DNA of 64,000 nucleotides, from the NCBI GenBank assembly GCA_963847735.1, contig CAWKAV010000017.1, positions 1 to 64,000 on the forward strand, given 5' to 3'. Under the pieces are notes generated by a model. It ran no database searches. It saw only the letters and a program-made list of their open reading frames with translations, and was not told the DNA's origin. Positions 8,884 through 18,364 of this stretch are shown piece after piece. Position 1 is the stretch's first letter; every line of letters begins with the position of its first letter. This DNA is from CAWKAV01 sp963847735 (lineage in GTDB: Bacteria > Desulfobacterota > Desulfuromonadia > Desulfuromonadales > BM103). Both the position numbers and the translations under genes were made by a program.

Positions 8884-9396
8884 CTAATCGATGTCCCTGC
8901 CGAACTGACTGAATTCGCCAAGGTTGCTGAACTCTCCCCATTCCAGGTGCTGGTTGGGTGCATTGACGAAGTTGTAGACGTTCTCGAGGATGTTGAAGTG
9001 CTTGTACTCCTCGCCGGCGATCTGTAGCAGCAAATCTCTCACCCCGGCGTCGGTCTCACTGGCCGCAGCCTCCTCGTAGAAACGATAGCTGTCGGCTTCC
9101 AGTTTCATGGCGTGCCGGTAAGCCGTGAGCGTCCCGGACATACCCCTCAGAGCTTCCGCATCCCTGGGCAGCGTCTCGAATACATTCTGGGCGGTGTCGA
9201 GCGTCGAGGTCTCCGGCATGGCCTGGTTTTGCCTGCCCGCCTTGAGGCTGCGGAATATCTCGAGGTGCTTGCGCTCATCGTCGGCCAGGCTGGTAAAAAT
9301 CGTCTTCAACCCGGGCAGATTGGCTGCGCCGGCCAGATTTTGATAATACTCACAGCCGCTGTCTTCCATCTGCATGGCAAAATCGAATACATTCAT
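8884..9396 (-). CDS. Ferritin-like diiron protein (rubrerythrin N-domain type)
   Basis: This 170-residue protein has two ferritin-like helical pairs. The iron-ligand motifs are visible: Glu in MQMEDSGCEYYQNLA, ADDERKHLEIF, then KLEADSYRFYEEAA and AGEEYKHFNIL (two ExxH sites). It lacks the rubredoxin C-terminal domain of full rubrerythrins and ends in a phenylalanine-rich tail. Proteins of this class are linked to peroxide or iron handling in anaerobes; the specific substrate is not known. GGAGG sits four bases before the ATG. It is a single gene, with the thiamine-binding-type gene upstream in the same direction at 142 bp distance. Confidence 0.88.
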   Translation of the reverse strand: MNVFDFAMQMEDSGCEYYQNLAGAANLPGLKTIFTSLADDERKHLEIFRSLKAGRQNQAMPETSTLDTAQNVFETLPRDAEALRGMSGTLTAYRHAMKLEADSYRFYEEAAASETDAGVRDLLLQIAGEEYKHFNILENVYNFVNAPNQHLEWGEFSNLGEFSQFGRDID

Positions 9397-9538
9397 AAAT
9401 CCTCCGTGGAACAGTTGACAAGTCTTAACCCATCAACTTTAAAAGAGCAAGGACCGCTGTCAAGCGCGCCCACTGCGCTGAAGAACCTGGCCGGTCCGCT
9501 GGCCTTCAACAAGTATGATGTCAGCATTTTCCGTGTGT

Positions 9539-9835
9539 TCAGAGCTTCTCCTGCACGCTCCTCACCTTGTCCTGCATGGTCTGCACGCGGTCGGTGCGAG
9601 TTCCCAGTTTGAGGGTCGTCGTGATGCGCGGAGCGCCCATGCCGTGCACCACCTCGTGGCAACGCTTCACCGCCGCAAACACGGTCTCCCATTCGCCCTC
9701 GATATTGGTCCCGTACGAGTGGAGACATATCTTCAGGCCGGCGTCCGCCAGCACCTTTTCACATGCGGCGATGTACGGCGAGAGAGAAACCCCGACACCG
9801 ATCGGCACGATGCACAAATCGACCAGAACGTTCAT
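9539..9835 (-). CDS. MTH1187/YkoF-type thiamine-binding family protein
   Basis: This 98-residue protein matches the PF01910 fold: VLVDLCIVPIGVG at the N-terminus, SPYIAACEKVL, then LHSYGTNIEGEWETVF and the conserved charged helix with RCHE. Members form tetramers; YkoF-type ones bind thiamine or its hydroxymethylpyrimidine part. I see no TPP riboswitch before it (no CTGAGA core), so regulation by thiamine is not supported here. GGAGT precedes the ATG at nine bases. Confidence 0.88.
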   Translation of the reverse strand: MNVLVDLCIVPIGVGVSLSPYIAACEKVLADAGLKICLHSYGTNIEGEWETVFAAVKRCHEVVHGMGAPRITTTLKLGTRTDRVQTMQDKVRSVQEKL

Positions 9836-10151
9836 GGCTGTTACTCCTTTGATGTATTTGATGACGTTGCTTACCTTGGCAAAACAGTCATTTCCGCGGA
9901 TATATCCAAAACGAAAGCCCAGTTTACCATAAAGGGGTCCATTTATAGAGTGCCCCCGGCTGATGATGATGGAATCTTATGGACTTCACCCTTCCCCTGT
10001 TTCCATTTCACCATAGTTGATATATAAGGAGCTCTGATCGTCTGAAATCTACTTGTGGTAAAGTCACTACTAAGCGACTCAGGGGAAAAACAACCAGTAT
10101 GGCAATCCCTTTTGTTTATCTGAGACCCTGGCAGTTCGAGAGGGAACATTG
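9836..10151. other. Intergenic region between divergent genes
   Basis: About 315 bp between the thiamine-binding-type gene (reverse) and the sulfur operon (forward). It must contain promoters for both. It contains several ATG/TATATA-rich stretches, but no clear consensus pair or riboswitch that I can name. Confidence 0.4.
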
Positions 10152-11072
10152 ATGACTCTGACAGTAAGCAACCTCACGGCCCTTATTGGCGACACACCCA
10201 TAGTGGAGCTCAAAAAGATGCGTTCCGGTGCGCGTATTTTTGCCAAGCTCGAATCGTGCAACCCCGGTTCGTCAGTGAAGGATCGTATCGCTCTGGCAAT
10301 GATTGAGGCTGCTGAAGCGGATGGTTCCTTACAGCCTGGCGCGACAATTGTTGAGCCGACATCGGGCAACACGGGAATCGGCCTGGCCATGGTTGGTGGA
10401 TTGAAGGGCTATAAAGTCGTGCTCACCATGCCTGAATCCATGAGCATCGAGCGCCGCAAGCTGCTGCGCTCTCTGGGAGCAAAGATCGTCCTTACCGCAG
10501 CCAAGGACGGGATGAAAGGGGCGATCGGTGAGGCAGAAATCCTTCAAAAAGAGCTGGGCGCCTTTATGCCCAGGCAATTTGAGAACCCGGCAAACCCGGA
10601 GGCTCACTACCGGACCACCGGCCCGGAAATCTGGCAAGCGCTGGATGGCAAAGTGGATATTCTGGTTTCCGGCGTTGGCACAGGGGGAACCCTCACCGGA
10701 GTGGGCAGATTTCTCAGAAAAAACAACCCCGACGTTTATATCGTTGCCGTTGAGCCGACAGAGTCTGCGGTTATTTCCGGTGGGCCGGCAGGCCCGCACA
10801 TGATACAGGGGATCGGCGCCGGATTCATTCCCAAGGCTCTTGATGTCAGCCTGATAGACGAAGTGGTACAGGTCAGTGGCGCGGATGCGATTGAAACGGC
10901 CAAAGCCCTCGCCGCAACAGAAGCCATCATGGCAGGGATTTCGAGCGGCGCGGCAGTCAACGCAGCACTGCAACTGGCCGCCCGGGAAGAATTTAGAGAG
11001 AGCAATATCGTTGTGATCCTTCCGGACACAAGTGAACGTTACGCATCAACGCTGCTTTTTTTTGAAGATTAA
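10152..11072 (+). CDS. cysK: Cysteine synthase (O-acetylserine sulfhydrylase)
   Basis: This is a 306-residue PLP enzyme of the CysK/CysM family. The PLP lysine is in NPGSSVKDRIA, the substrate loop is TSGNTGIG, and the phosphate loop is GTGGTLTGVGR. It joins O-acetylserine and sulfide to make cysteine in the cytoplasm. The ATG at 10152 is preceded by GAGGGA; an upstream in-frame TTG at 10149 is less likely. It is the first gene of an operon with the sulfite reductase fusion (16 bp gap) and cysH, so sulfide produced by the second gene feeds this enzyme directly. CysK and CysM cannot be separated with certainty. Confidence 0.93.
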   Translation: MTLTVSNLTALIGDTPIVELKKMRSGARIFAKLESCNPGSSVKDRIALAMIEAAEADGSLQPGATIVEPTSGNTGIGLAMVGGLKGYKVVLTMPESMSIERRKLLRSLGAKIVLTAAKDGMKGAIGEAEILQKELGAFMPRQFENPANPEAHYRTTGPEIWQALDGKVDILVSGVGTGGTLTGVGRFLRKNNPDVYIVAVEPTESAVISGGPAGPHMIQGIGAGFIPKALDVSLIDEVVQVSGADAIETAKALAATEAIMAGISSGAAVNAALQLAAREEFRESNIVVILPDTSERYASTLLFFED

Positions 11073-11087
11073 CAAGGATTTCAGTCC

Positions 11088-14000
11088 ATGCCTAAAAAAC
11101 TGACTTTTCATCGACGTAGCGAGGACGAGGATATTAAGCAGTCCGGACTTTTTCTCGATTTTGACGAAATGGCTGCCAAGGACGCAATGGGCGGGGCAGA
11201 TGCCAACATTGCCAAATGGTACGGGATTTACAAAAGCCGTCAACCGGGCAACCACATGGCCAGAATTGTCATCCCGGGAGGAGTCATCACCAGCGCCCAG
11301 GCAAAGAATATTGCCACAGTCGCCGAGAAATATGGCCAGGGGGTCGTCAGTATCACTACTCGCCAGTCACTGCAGCTTCACTGGCTCAAGGTGAGCAATC
11401 TGCCCGACATGCTCAGGGAAATTCGCGAGGCTGGCAACAGTACAAAACATGGTTGTGGCGACGTTACACGTAACGTAACAGCCTGTTCTCTGGCCGAAAC
11501 CTGCAGGTACCGGCGTCTTGATGTGCGCAAGTGGGCTATTGCAACCTCTGAGTTTATAGGGGCATCTCGCGACCTCGACGATCTGCCGCGCAAGTTCAAG
11601 ATCAACTACTCGGGGTGTCCGGCCGACTGTGCTCAGCCGCAAATAAATTGCCTGGGCCTGTCCGGAGTGCTTCACGACGGCAAGACCGGCTTTAGGGTGA
11701 CTATCGGCGGCGGCATGGGCTGGAAACCTTTTATGGCCCAACCCCTGTTCGGTTTTGTGCCCGAAGCTAAAGCCACAGCAGTATGCCGGGCGGTTGCCCT
11801 GCTTTTCAGGGACCACGGCGACAGGTTCAACCGGGCTAAATCGAGGTTGAAGTTTGTTGTCTACAATAAAGGAATTGAGTTTTGTCGTGGCGTGGTACTG
11901 GAAAACTTGACCAGGGAAGGGATTGACACCAATGACATTCTCACCGACCCGGTCATAGATGAAGGCTGCGGATTCCCTTCCCGTCCTCTTCTGGAAGAGA
12001 ATCCGAAGGGGACGGATCATAGGCATACCGTACGGGCCTTTATTCCCAAGGGAGAACTTTCCTTTATCAAGTTTTTTGAACTTGCGCAGCTTGCGGAACG
12101 CTACGCTGATCAGCGGCTCTATGCAACCAATCGCCAGAATCTCGAATTGCATGGGGTGACCGAAGCGGATATCGCCCCCCTTGTGAACAAGATAAACCAG
12201 CTTGGCTTTAAAACTGACGGTAGTTTTTCCCTAACCGACATTGTGGCCTGTGTCGGCACAACCTACTGTCCAAAGGCGGTCACAACGACTCGAACGCTCT
12301 TTGATCAGATGGCAGAAGTTGTTTCAAATCCCAAATACAAGGGGATTTCTACTGCCGGCATCATCAACATCACCGGCTGTCCCAACTCCTGCTCCCCGTA
12401 CCGGATTGCGGATATCGGTTTTCGGGGGATGAGGATCAGGGAAGAGGAAGGTTCCGTAGAGGCTTACGAAGTCTTACTTGGCGGCTCTTTGACAAGTTAT
12501 GGCAAAAAACTTGGCGACTACAAACTTGATGACTGCAAAGAGGTCACGGCGTTGGTGCTCGATGAATTTATCAAGCTCCGCAAGGGCGAAGAGACGCTCA
12601 ATGAATGCTTTGACCGCCTGGGCATTGATCACTTCAAAAAGCTGATGTCTTTCCAATACAACACGGCCCCACCTCCTCTGGAAATTTCTGTCGAAAAAGG
12701 CACCGGCTTCACTCCTCTGGACTTGAAAAGTAATGCCAGGTCAATCCCGTGCCAGGAAGCGTGTCCAACAAAAACCAACGTCCCCTTGTACATTGAGTAT
12801 ATTGCCAGGGGCGAGCACGATGAAGCCTATCGCGTGAATCAGGAAGACAATGTTTTTCCCGGTGTGCTCGGACGCATCTGCACACGAGTCTGCGAGGACG
12901 AGTGCCGGCACATGTGGACCAACGTGGAAGGCCCGGTGCAGATCTGTCATCTCAAGCGTTACGCTGCTGACCACATTCGGCAGAATCAGGGTGCGCTGGC
13001 TGCGCATTTTGGCACGAGCGATAAACAGGTTGCGGTTGTCGGAGCCGGCCCGGCCGGTCTCAGCGCGGCCAGAGAGCTTGCCCGACTCGGTCACAAGGTC
13101 ACGGTTTATGAACGTGGCCCGGTTGCCGGAGGCATGCTGGTGGATGGGATCCCGGCGTTCCGTCTGCCAAGGGACATTGTTTCGGCAGAAGTCGATTTGA
13201 TAAGACAGGGCGGTGTCAACATCGTGCTCAATTATGAGATTGATCGAGGCTTACTTGAAAAGCTCACTACTGATAACGACGCCGTGTTAGTCAGCGTTGG
13301 AACGACCAGGGCCAGCACGGTCCCCATAGAAGGCATCGGGGATGGCGCCATGAGCGGGCTCGATTTTATGCGCCAGTTCAACCGGGGTGAATTATCTCAT
13401 GTTGCAGGTGACGTGGTCGTGATAGGCGGCGGCTTCACAGCTGTTGACTGTGCCAGGACCGCCAGACGCATCGGCGATAAAGGTGCCAGGATTACGATCG
13501 CCTACAGGCGCACTGAGGCTTTCATGGCTGCGGATGAGAACGAGTTCAAGGCGATGGGTCAGGAAGAGGTGACCGTGGCGACCCTGCTCGGCCCCAAGGC
13601 TCTCGAGACCCGTGCCGACGGCAGCCGCGTGCTGGTGCTTGAGCGCAACATTGTCAAAGGTGGCATGGACGGCAACAAACCGGCAATTGAGGCGGTCGAG
13701 GGCAGCAGGGTTGAGATGCCCTGCGACACCGTCATTCTCGCCATCGGTCAAAGCCGGGACGACAGTCTGCTCCCGCAAGGCGTCTCCTTTGCTGAGGGTT
13801 TTGCAACCAGCGATGCAAAGATTTTTGTGGCCGGTGATTTTCAGGGCGGCAGCGCCGATGTGATCAGTGCAGTCGCTGCGGGCAAAGATGTCGCCCTTGA
13901 GATAGATACATTCCTGATGGGCGAAAAAAGGCTCATTCCGGCTGTACATATTGATCTGACCGATTGCGACGGCGAGACGGGGCGTTACCGTGACCATGAC

Positions 14001-14423
14001 ATCCAGTGGCCACTGCCCATGCCCATGAGTCACATCGCAAAAAGAGCTGAGCCGGAAGCCGAAGTAGAAATAGGCTTTAGCGAAGAGGTTGCCCAGATAG
14101 CAGCCACCAGGTGCTACTTATGCCATTTCAAGTTCGAAATCGACCAGGATCTCTGCATCCACTGTGACTGGTGCATTCAGGCGGCACCCAGAAAATGTAT
14201 CAAGAAAGTATCGAAAGTCTTCTTCGATGACGACGGCTTTCCCATCCGCTACATGGAGTCGGAGCTCTCAAAAGACACAACCTTTATCTACATCGACAAC
14301 GACGAGTGCATCCGCTGCGGCAAATGTTTGCGGGTTTGTCCCACTCAAGCGATAACTATGAAAAAACTGGCCCTTGAAAGGTGCTGTAAATCTGCCCAAG
14401 CAGAAAAGACGACAACCGCATGA
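11088..14423 (+). CDS. Sulfite/nitrite reductase hemoprotein fused to GltD-like NAD(P)H oxidoreductase and ferredoxin domain
   Basis: This 1111-residue fusion has three parts. Residues 1 to about 545 are two siroheme reductase half-domains, with cysteines at 133, 139, 177, 181 and at 388, 394, 431, 435 (C-x5-C plus C-x3-C in each half). Residues about 550-640 carry the four-cysteine segment CQEAC...CTRVCEDECR of GltD N-termini. Residues about 645-960 are the FAD/NAD(P) flavoprotein (AVVGAGPAGLSAARELA and VVVIGGGFTAVDCA). The C-terminus has ferredoxin-like CIHCDWC and CIRCGKCLRVCP clusters. Its place between cysK and cysH argues for assimilatory sulfite reduction with built-in electron supply from NAD(P)H. 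The full-length frame is intact. Nitrite as substrate cannot be excluded. Confidence 0.9.
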   Translation: MPKKLTFHRRSEDEDIKQSGLFLDFDEMAAKDAMGGADANIAKWYGIYKSRQPGNHMARIVIPGGVITSAQAKNIATVAEKYGQGVVSITTRQSLQLHWLKVSNLPDMLREIREAGNSTKHGCGDVTRNVTACSLAETCRYRRLDVRKWAIATSEFIGASRDLDDLPRKFKINYSGCPADCAQPQINCLGLSGVLHDGKTGFRVTIGGGMGWKPFMAQPLFGFVPEAKATAVCRAVALLFRDHGDRFNRAKSRLKFVVYNKGIEFCRGVVLENLTREGIDTNDILTDPVIDEGCGFPSRPLLEENPKGTDHRHTVRAFIPKGELSFIKFFELAQLAERYADQRLYATNRQNLELHGVTEADIAPLVNKINQLGFKTDGSFSLTDIVACVGTTYCPKAVTTTRTLFDQMAEVVSNPKYKGISTAGIINITGCPNSCSPYRIADIGFRGMRIREEEGSVEAYEVLLGGSLTSYGKKLGDYKLDDCKEVTALVLDEFIKLRKGEETLNECFDRLGIDHFKKLMSFQYNTAPPPLEISVEKGTGFTPLDLKSNARSIPCQEACPTKTNVPLYIEYIARGEHDEAYRVNQEDNVFPGVLGRICTRVCEDECRHMWTNVEGPVQICHLKRYAADHIRQNQGALAAHFGTSDKQVAVVGAGPAGLSAARELARLGHKVTVYERGPVAGGMLVDGIPAFRLPRDIVSAEVDLIRQGGVNIVLNYEIDRGLLEKLTTDNDAVLVSVGTTRASTVPIEGIGDGAMSGLDFMRQFNRGELSHVAGDVVVIGGGFTAVDCARTARRIGDKGARITIAYRRTEAFMAADENEFKAMGQEEVTVATLLGPKALETRADGSRVLVLERNIVKGGMDGNKPAIEAVEGSRVEMPCDTVILAIGQSRDDSLLPQGVSFAEGFATSDAKIFVAGDFQGGSADVISAVAAGKDVALEIDTFLMGEKRLIPAVHIDLTDCDGETGRYRDHDIQWPLPMPMSHIAKRAEPEAEVEIGFSEEVAQIAATRCYLCHFKFEIDQDLCIHCDWCIQAAPRKCIKKVSKVFFDDDGFPIRYMESELSKDTTFIYIDNDECIRCGKCLRVCPTQAITMKKLALERCCKSAQAEKTTTA

Positions 14424-15151
14424 CCACATTCAACATCGAAGAAGCCAATGAATTTTTGCGAGACAAAACCGCACTGGAGCGGGTTGCCTATGGAATTGAA
14501 AAATTCGGCAGCAAGGCCGTGCTCCTGTCGAGCATGCAAAAAACTGCCTCTGTACTCATGCATTTTTTTCACAAGCTGAGTGTAACCAACGAAATCCTCT
14601 TCGTCGACACCGGCTTTCACTTTCACGAAACCCTGGCTCTGCGGGACGAGTTCATGCGCAAATACAAGCTGAACATCGTCACCCTTTACCCTGATCTTAC
14701 CCCCGAACAGCAGGAAGAGATGTACCACAGCAAGCTTTATCAGACCTCGGAGGGCCAGCCGGTATGCTGCGACCTGCGCAAGGGGCAACCATTTATCAAT
14801 CACATCATCAAGCAGGAGCACAAAATCGTGTTCGGTGGGCTTCGCACGGCAGAGGGTAACGTCAGGGGAAATCTGAAAATTGTTTCCGAGGATCCCCGCA
14901 TCAACGCGTTCAAAATCAATCCGATCCTCGAATGGTCTGATCAAATGGTCGAGAATTACCTGTTGAAAAACGATGTCCCGGTGCATCCGTTACACGCCAT
15001 GAGTTACCCGAGCATTGGCTGTCAGTGCTGCACCACACCGGTTCAGGAGGGCGAAAAAGCCAGGGCGGGACGGTGGCGTCATTTACGGGAAGAAGGTCAT
15101 GATGGACCGGAATACTGCGAGATTAATTTTTCTGATGGTGCGGGTATCTAG
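14420..15151 (+). CDS. cysH: APS/PAPS reductase, iron-sulfur (APS) type
   Basis: This 243-residue PAPS reductase family protein has the nucleotide-binding LFVDTGFHFHET segment, the arginine-rich RTAEGNVRGN block and a late cysteine pair. The pairs VCCDLRKGQP and GCQCCTTPVQEGEKARAGRW correspond to the CC...CxxC ligands of a 4Fe-4S cluster, found in enzymes that reduce adenosine 5'-phosphosulfate. It would supply sulfite for the preceding fused reductase, with which it overlaps by four bases (ATGA), implying translational coupling. No sat or cysN/D gene is in the window, so APS synthesis is encoded elsewhere. The C-terminal catalytic cysteine region (ECGIH type) is replaced by a short tail ending in EINFSDGAGI. 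This may mean a variant or a truncation. Confidence 0.88.
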   Translation: MTTFNIEEANEFLRDKTALERVAYGIEKFGSKAVLLSSMQKTASVLMHFFHKLSVTNEILFVDTGFHFHETLALRDEFMRKYKLNIVTLYPDLTPEQQEEMYHSKLYQTSEGQPVCCDLRKGQPFINHIIKQEHKIVFGGLRTAEGNVRGNLKIVSEDPRINAFKINPILEWSDQMVENYLLKNDVPVHPLHAMSYPSIGCQCCTTPVQEGEKARAGRWRHLREEGHDGPEYCEINFSDGAGI

Positions 15152-15210
15152 AAGTCACAGGAACCAGGTTTTAGAGCGACGGTACTTAAAGGTGAGGTCC
15201 AGATTCAGAT

Positions 15211-16587
15211 TTAGAACAATTTGAAGAGCTTCTTGAGCCACTTTAATTTTCCTGCATAGGGTGGGTAGCGTAGCGGCAAATCAAGCCATATCCCGCGGTG
15301 GAGGATACTTTTACGGTGAGAGAAAGCCTCGAAGCTGGCTTTGCCATGATAGCTGCCCTGCCCGCTTGTACCGACCCCGCCGAAGGGAAGATGATGTTCG
15401 GTGAGATGGACGATGGTATCGTTGATACAGCCACCACCAAAAGCACTCGAAGTCATGATGCGATGTTGCTCAGCCTTGTTTTGCGAAAAGTAATAGAGAG
15501 CCAGGGGGGTCGCATGGCGACCGACCAGTTCGACAACATCCTCCTGGTCGGTAAAACTCAGAACCGGTAGGATTGGCCCGAAGATCTCCTCCTGCATGAT
15601 CGGCATCTGCCATGAAACATCATCCAGAATGGTCGGCGCCAGGTAGCGCTCGGCGTAATCGACTTCACCACCCGTGACGATTTTTCCCTCTTTCAGAAAA
15701 GACAACAACCGTTTTAAGTGCGACTCATTGATGATTCGGCCGTAGTCGGGGCTCAGCTTTGGGTCGGGGCCATAAAATACGCCGAGTTGGGCGATTATCT
15801 GCGCAAGGAGTGCCTGTTTGATGTCGGCGTGCACCAGTAGATAATCAGGCGCGACGCAGGTTTGCCCGGCGTTGAAAAATTTCCCCCAGACAATCCGCCT
15901 GGCGGCAATCGCCAGATCGGCATCGGCATCGACAATCGCTGGACTTTTACCACCTAACTCCAGGATGACCGGGGTCAGATGCCGGGCTGCCGCCTGCATG
16001 ACCAGTTTGCCAACCCTGGTGCTGCCGGTAAAAAAGACCAGGTCAAAGCGCTGGTCAAGAAGGTCCCGGGAGATTTCCGGTCCACCCTCCACTACGCAGA
16101 CGTGATCCGGGTCGAATGTTTCAGCAATGATCCGGCTGACAACGGCGGAAGTGTGAACAGCCAGCTCAGAAGGTTTCAGCAGGGCACAATTGCCTGCAGC
16201 CAGTGCTCCGACCAGGGGGCTGAACAGCAGCTGAGCCGGATAATTCCAGGGGCCGATGATCAGGACCACGCCGAGGGGTTCGTAGGTGACAGTGCCTTTG
16301 GATGGGAAATTGAGTAGTGATGAGCTGATGCGTTGCGGAGCAGCCCAACGCTGCAGGCGACGACAGATGAACTCAATTTCCCTGATCACAATGGCCGTTT
16401 CCGAGATGACGGCTTCCAGCTCCGGCTTGCCGAGATCTTCTGTCAGCGCGGCGCAAATATGCTGCTCGTGTGCGGAGATCGCCTGCTTCAGCTTTTGCAG
16501 GGCCTCGATTCGGAACGCAAGGTGGCGAGTTTTGCCCGATCTGAAAAAAGTGCGCTGCCGTTCCAGCAAAGGGGGAATTTCAACCAT
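15211..16587 (-). CDS. Aldehyde dehydrogenase, class 3 (ALDH3/CalB-like)
   Basis: This 458-residue NAD(P)-dependent aldehyde dehydrogenase has the family landmarks: GPWNYPAQLLFSPLVGALAAGN, FTGSTRVGKLVM, the active-site Glu in LELGGKSPAIV and the nucleophile Cys in NAGQTCVAPDYLLV. The EIFGPILPVL motif follows. The C-terminus ends in a basic hydrophobic stretch (LKWLKKLFKLF), as in membrane-associated fatty aldehyde dehydrogenases. The start at 16587 follows AAAGGTG; a longer upstream extension to 16701 lacks a good site and would overlap the divergent promoter region. It faces the flavoprotein-TPP operon across about 160 bp, but any metabolic link is inference. Confidence 0.9.
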   Translation of the reverse strand: MVEIPPLLERQRTFFRSGKTRHLAFRIEALQKLKQAISAHEQHICAALTEDLGKPELEAVISETAIVIREIEFICRRLQRWAAPQRISSSLLNFPSKGTVTYEPLGVVLIIGPWNYPAQLLFSPLVGALAAGNCALLKPSELAVHTSAVVSRIIAETFDPDHVCVVEGGPEISRDLLDQRFDLVFFTGSTRVGKLVMQAAARHLTPVILELGGKSPAIVDADADLAIAARRIVWGKFFNAGQTCVAPDYLLVHADIKQALLAQIIAQLGVFYGPDPKLSPDYGRIINESHLKRLLSFLKEGKIVTGGEVDYAERYLAPTILDDVSWQMPIMQEEIFGPILPVLSFTDQEDVVELVGRHATPLALYYFSQNKAEQHRIMTSSAFGGGCINDTIVHLTEHHLPFGGVGTSGQGSYHGKASFEAFSHRKSILHRGIWLDLPLRYPPYAGKLKWLKKLFKLF

Positions 16588-16747
16588 GGGTCGCACCTTT
16601 TCCGACTGTGGGACAATTGACAGTCGAATATAACAGAATGAGGTTTTTGCACAGACCAGAATATGATAAACTTTTTTTCGGTTTTTCCAAATAAAAACCA
16701 TATGTTCGTTACCTGAGCCGGGCTCAGGTTGAAGAAAAGGCTTGCGT

Positions 16748-18364
16748 ATGCCGGACCATACTTATCGAAGTGACGTGATCATTGTCGGTGGAGGGCTGGC
16801 CGGGATTGCTGCAACCTTCGAACTCCTTGACCGAAATTTCAAGGTGCTGCTGCTGGACCGCGATCAACCACAAAATCTGGGCGGTTTGGCGCGCGAATCC
16901 TTCGGCGGCGTCATGATGGTCGATACCCCCCTGCAACGCCGTTCAAAAATCGCCGACAATCCCGAATTGGCCCTGGCCGACTGGCTGCGCGTTGCCCACT
17001 TCGACGCACAGGACATCTGGCCAAAGCGTTGGGCCGAAGTCTATGCGGCCAACTCCATCGAGATGATTTACGAGTGGCTGACTGCGCGATCGATTAAATT
17101 TCTACCGTTGGTCAACTGGCCGGAACGCGGCATGTTCGAACCGGCCAATTCCGTGCCTCGCTGGCACATCGCCTGGGGCACCGGCAAAGGGCTGGTCGAA
17201 GCCTTGCTGCTGCATCTCGACGCACATCCGAATCGAGCCAACCTGCAGATCCTGTTCGGCCACCGGGTCGAGCGTCTGCTGCAAAGCGGCGGGACATTAT
17301 CCGGCTGTGCCGGACGACTCGAAGCTGGCGAAGCTGAATTCACGGCTCATGCCGCCGCGGTGCTGCTGACTGCCGGCGGCATCTGCGGCGGCGACCTGAG
17401 CCTGGTGCGCAAACATTGGTACAAGCCCTGGGGGCAAGCGCCGAAGACGTTGTTGAATGGCTCGCACCGCTATGCCGATGGCCTGCTGCACCATGCCGCA
17501 GCGGAGCTCGGCGGCCAGCTCACCCACCTCGACAAACAATGGCACTATGCCGCAGGGATTCACCACCCGAGGGTATCGGGCAAAGGGTTGAGCCTGGTTC
17601 CGCCGCGCTCGGCTCTGTGGCTCAATGCCCACGGCAGACGGATCGGCCCGCCACCGCTGGTCGGCTACACCGATACGCGTTACCTGGTTGAACAAATCTG
17701 CAAACAGCCAGGTCAATATTCCTGGCAGGTGATGAACTGGAAGATAGCGATCAAGGAACTGGCGGTCTCCGGCTGCGATTACATGACTGCTTTTCGAGAC
17801 CGCAAAAAGATGCGCCTGACCCTTGATCTGCTGTTCGGCAACCGCGAGCTGGTGCGCACCCTGATCCGCGATGCTGTGGATGTGGTGGTCGCCCGATCGC
17901 TCCCCGAACTGGTCGCGGCCATGAACGGACTCGACAGCGAATTTCAGGTTGATGGCGAGCTGCTGCAGGCGGAAATCAGCAGCTATGATGAGCAAATCGA
18001 ACGCGGCGAGCGTTTCTTCAACGATGAGCAACTACGTCGTATCGCCAATTTTCGCACCTATCGTGGCGACCGCCTGCGCACCTGCAAGTTCCAGAAAATT
18101 AACGATCCCAAAGCGCGGCCGCTGATCGCCATCCGCGAACACATTTTGAGCCGCAAAAGCCTCGGCGGGCTGCAGACCGACCTCGCCTGCCGGGTGCTCG
18201 ACCACAGCGGGCAACCGATCCAGGGCTTGTTTGCCGCAGGTGAAACGGCCGGCTTCGGTGGTGGGGGCAGTCACGGCAGCGGCGCCCTCGAGGGGACCTT
18301 CCTCGGCGGCTGCATCCTGACCGGCCGTATCGCCGGCCGGTCTATCAATGGAGGAATGGCATGA
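16748..18364 (+). CDS. FAD-dependent dehydrogenase of the fumarate reductase/ketosteroid dehydrogenase flavoprotein fold
   Basis: This 538-residue flavoprotein has an N-terminal FAD motif (VIIVGGGLAGIAATFELL), then GGLARESFGGVMMVDT, and a C-terminal FAD-closing block (AAGETAGFGGGGSHGSGALEG). It resembles COG3573-type predicted oxidoreductases. The substrate is unknown. AAGG seven bases before 16748 favours this ATG over the TTG at 16742. The stop overlaps the start of the TPP enzyme (ATGA), so the two proteins are made together and may share a pathway. No signal peptide is seen, so it acts in the cytoplasm. Confidence 0.85.
   Translation: MPDHTYRSDVIIVGGGLAGIAATFELLDRNFKVLLLDRDQPQNLGGLARESFGGVMMVDTPLQRRSKIADNPELALADWLRVAHFDAQDIWPKRWAEVYAANSIEMIYEWLTARSIKFLPLVNWPERGMFEPANSVPRWHIAWGTGKGLVEALLLHLDAHPNRANLQILFGHRVERLLQSGGTLSGCAGRLEAGEAEFTAHAAAVLLTAGGICGGDLSLVRKHWYKPWGQAPKTLLNGSHRYADGLLHHAAAELGGQLTHLDKQWHYAAGIHHPRVSGKGLSLVPPRSALWLNAHGRRIGPPPLVGYTDTRYLVEQICKQPGQYSWQVMNWKIAIKELAVSGCDYMTAFRDRKKMRLTLDLLFGNRELVRTLIRDAVDVVVARSLPELVAAMNGLDSEFQVDGELLQAEISSYDEQIERGERFFNDEQLRRIANFRTYRGDRLRTCKFQKINDPKARPLIAIREHILSRKSLGGLQTDLACRVLDHSGQPIQGLFAAGETAGFGGGGSHGSGALEGTFLGGCILTGRIAGRSINGGMA

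Noticed and set aside
9836..9950. TPP riboswitch before the thiamine-binding-type gene
   Set aside because: The conserved CTGAGA core and paired arms are absent.
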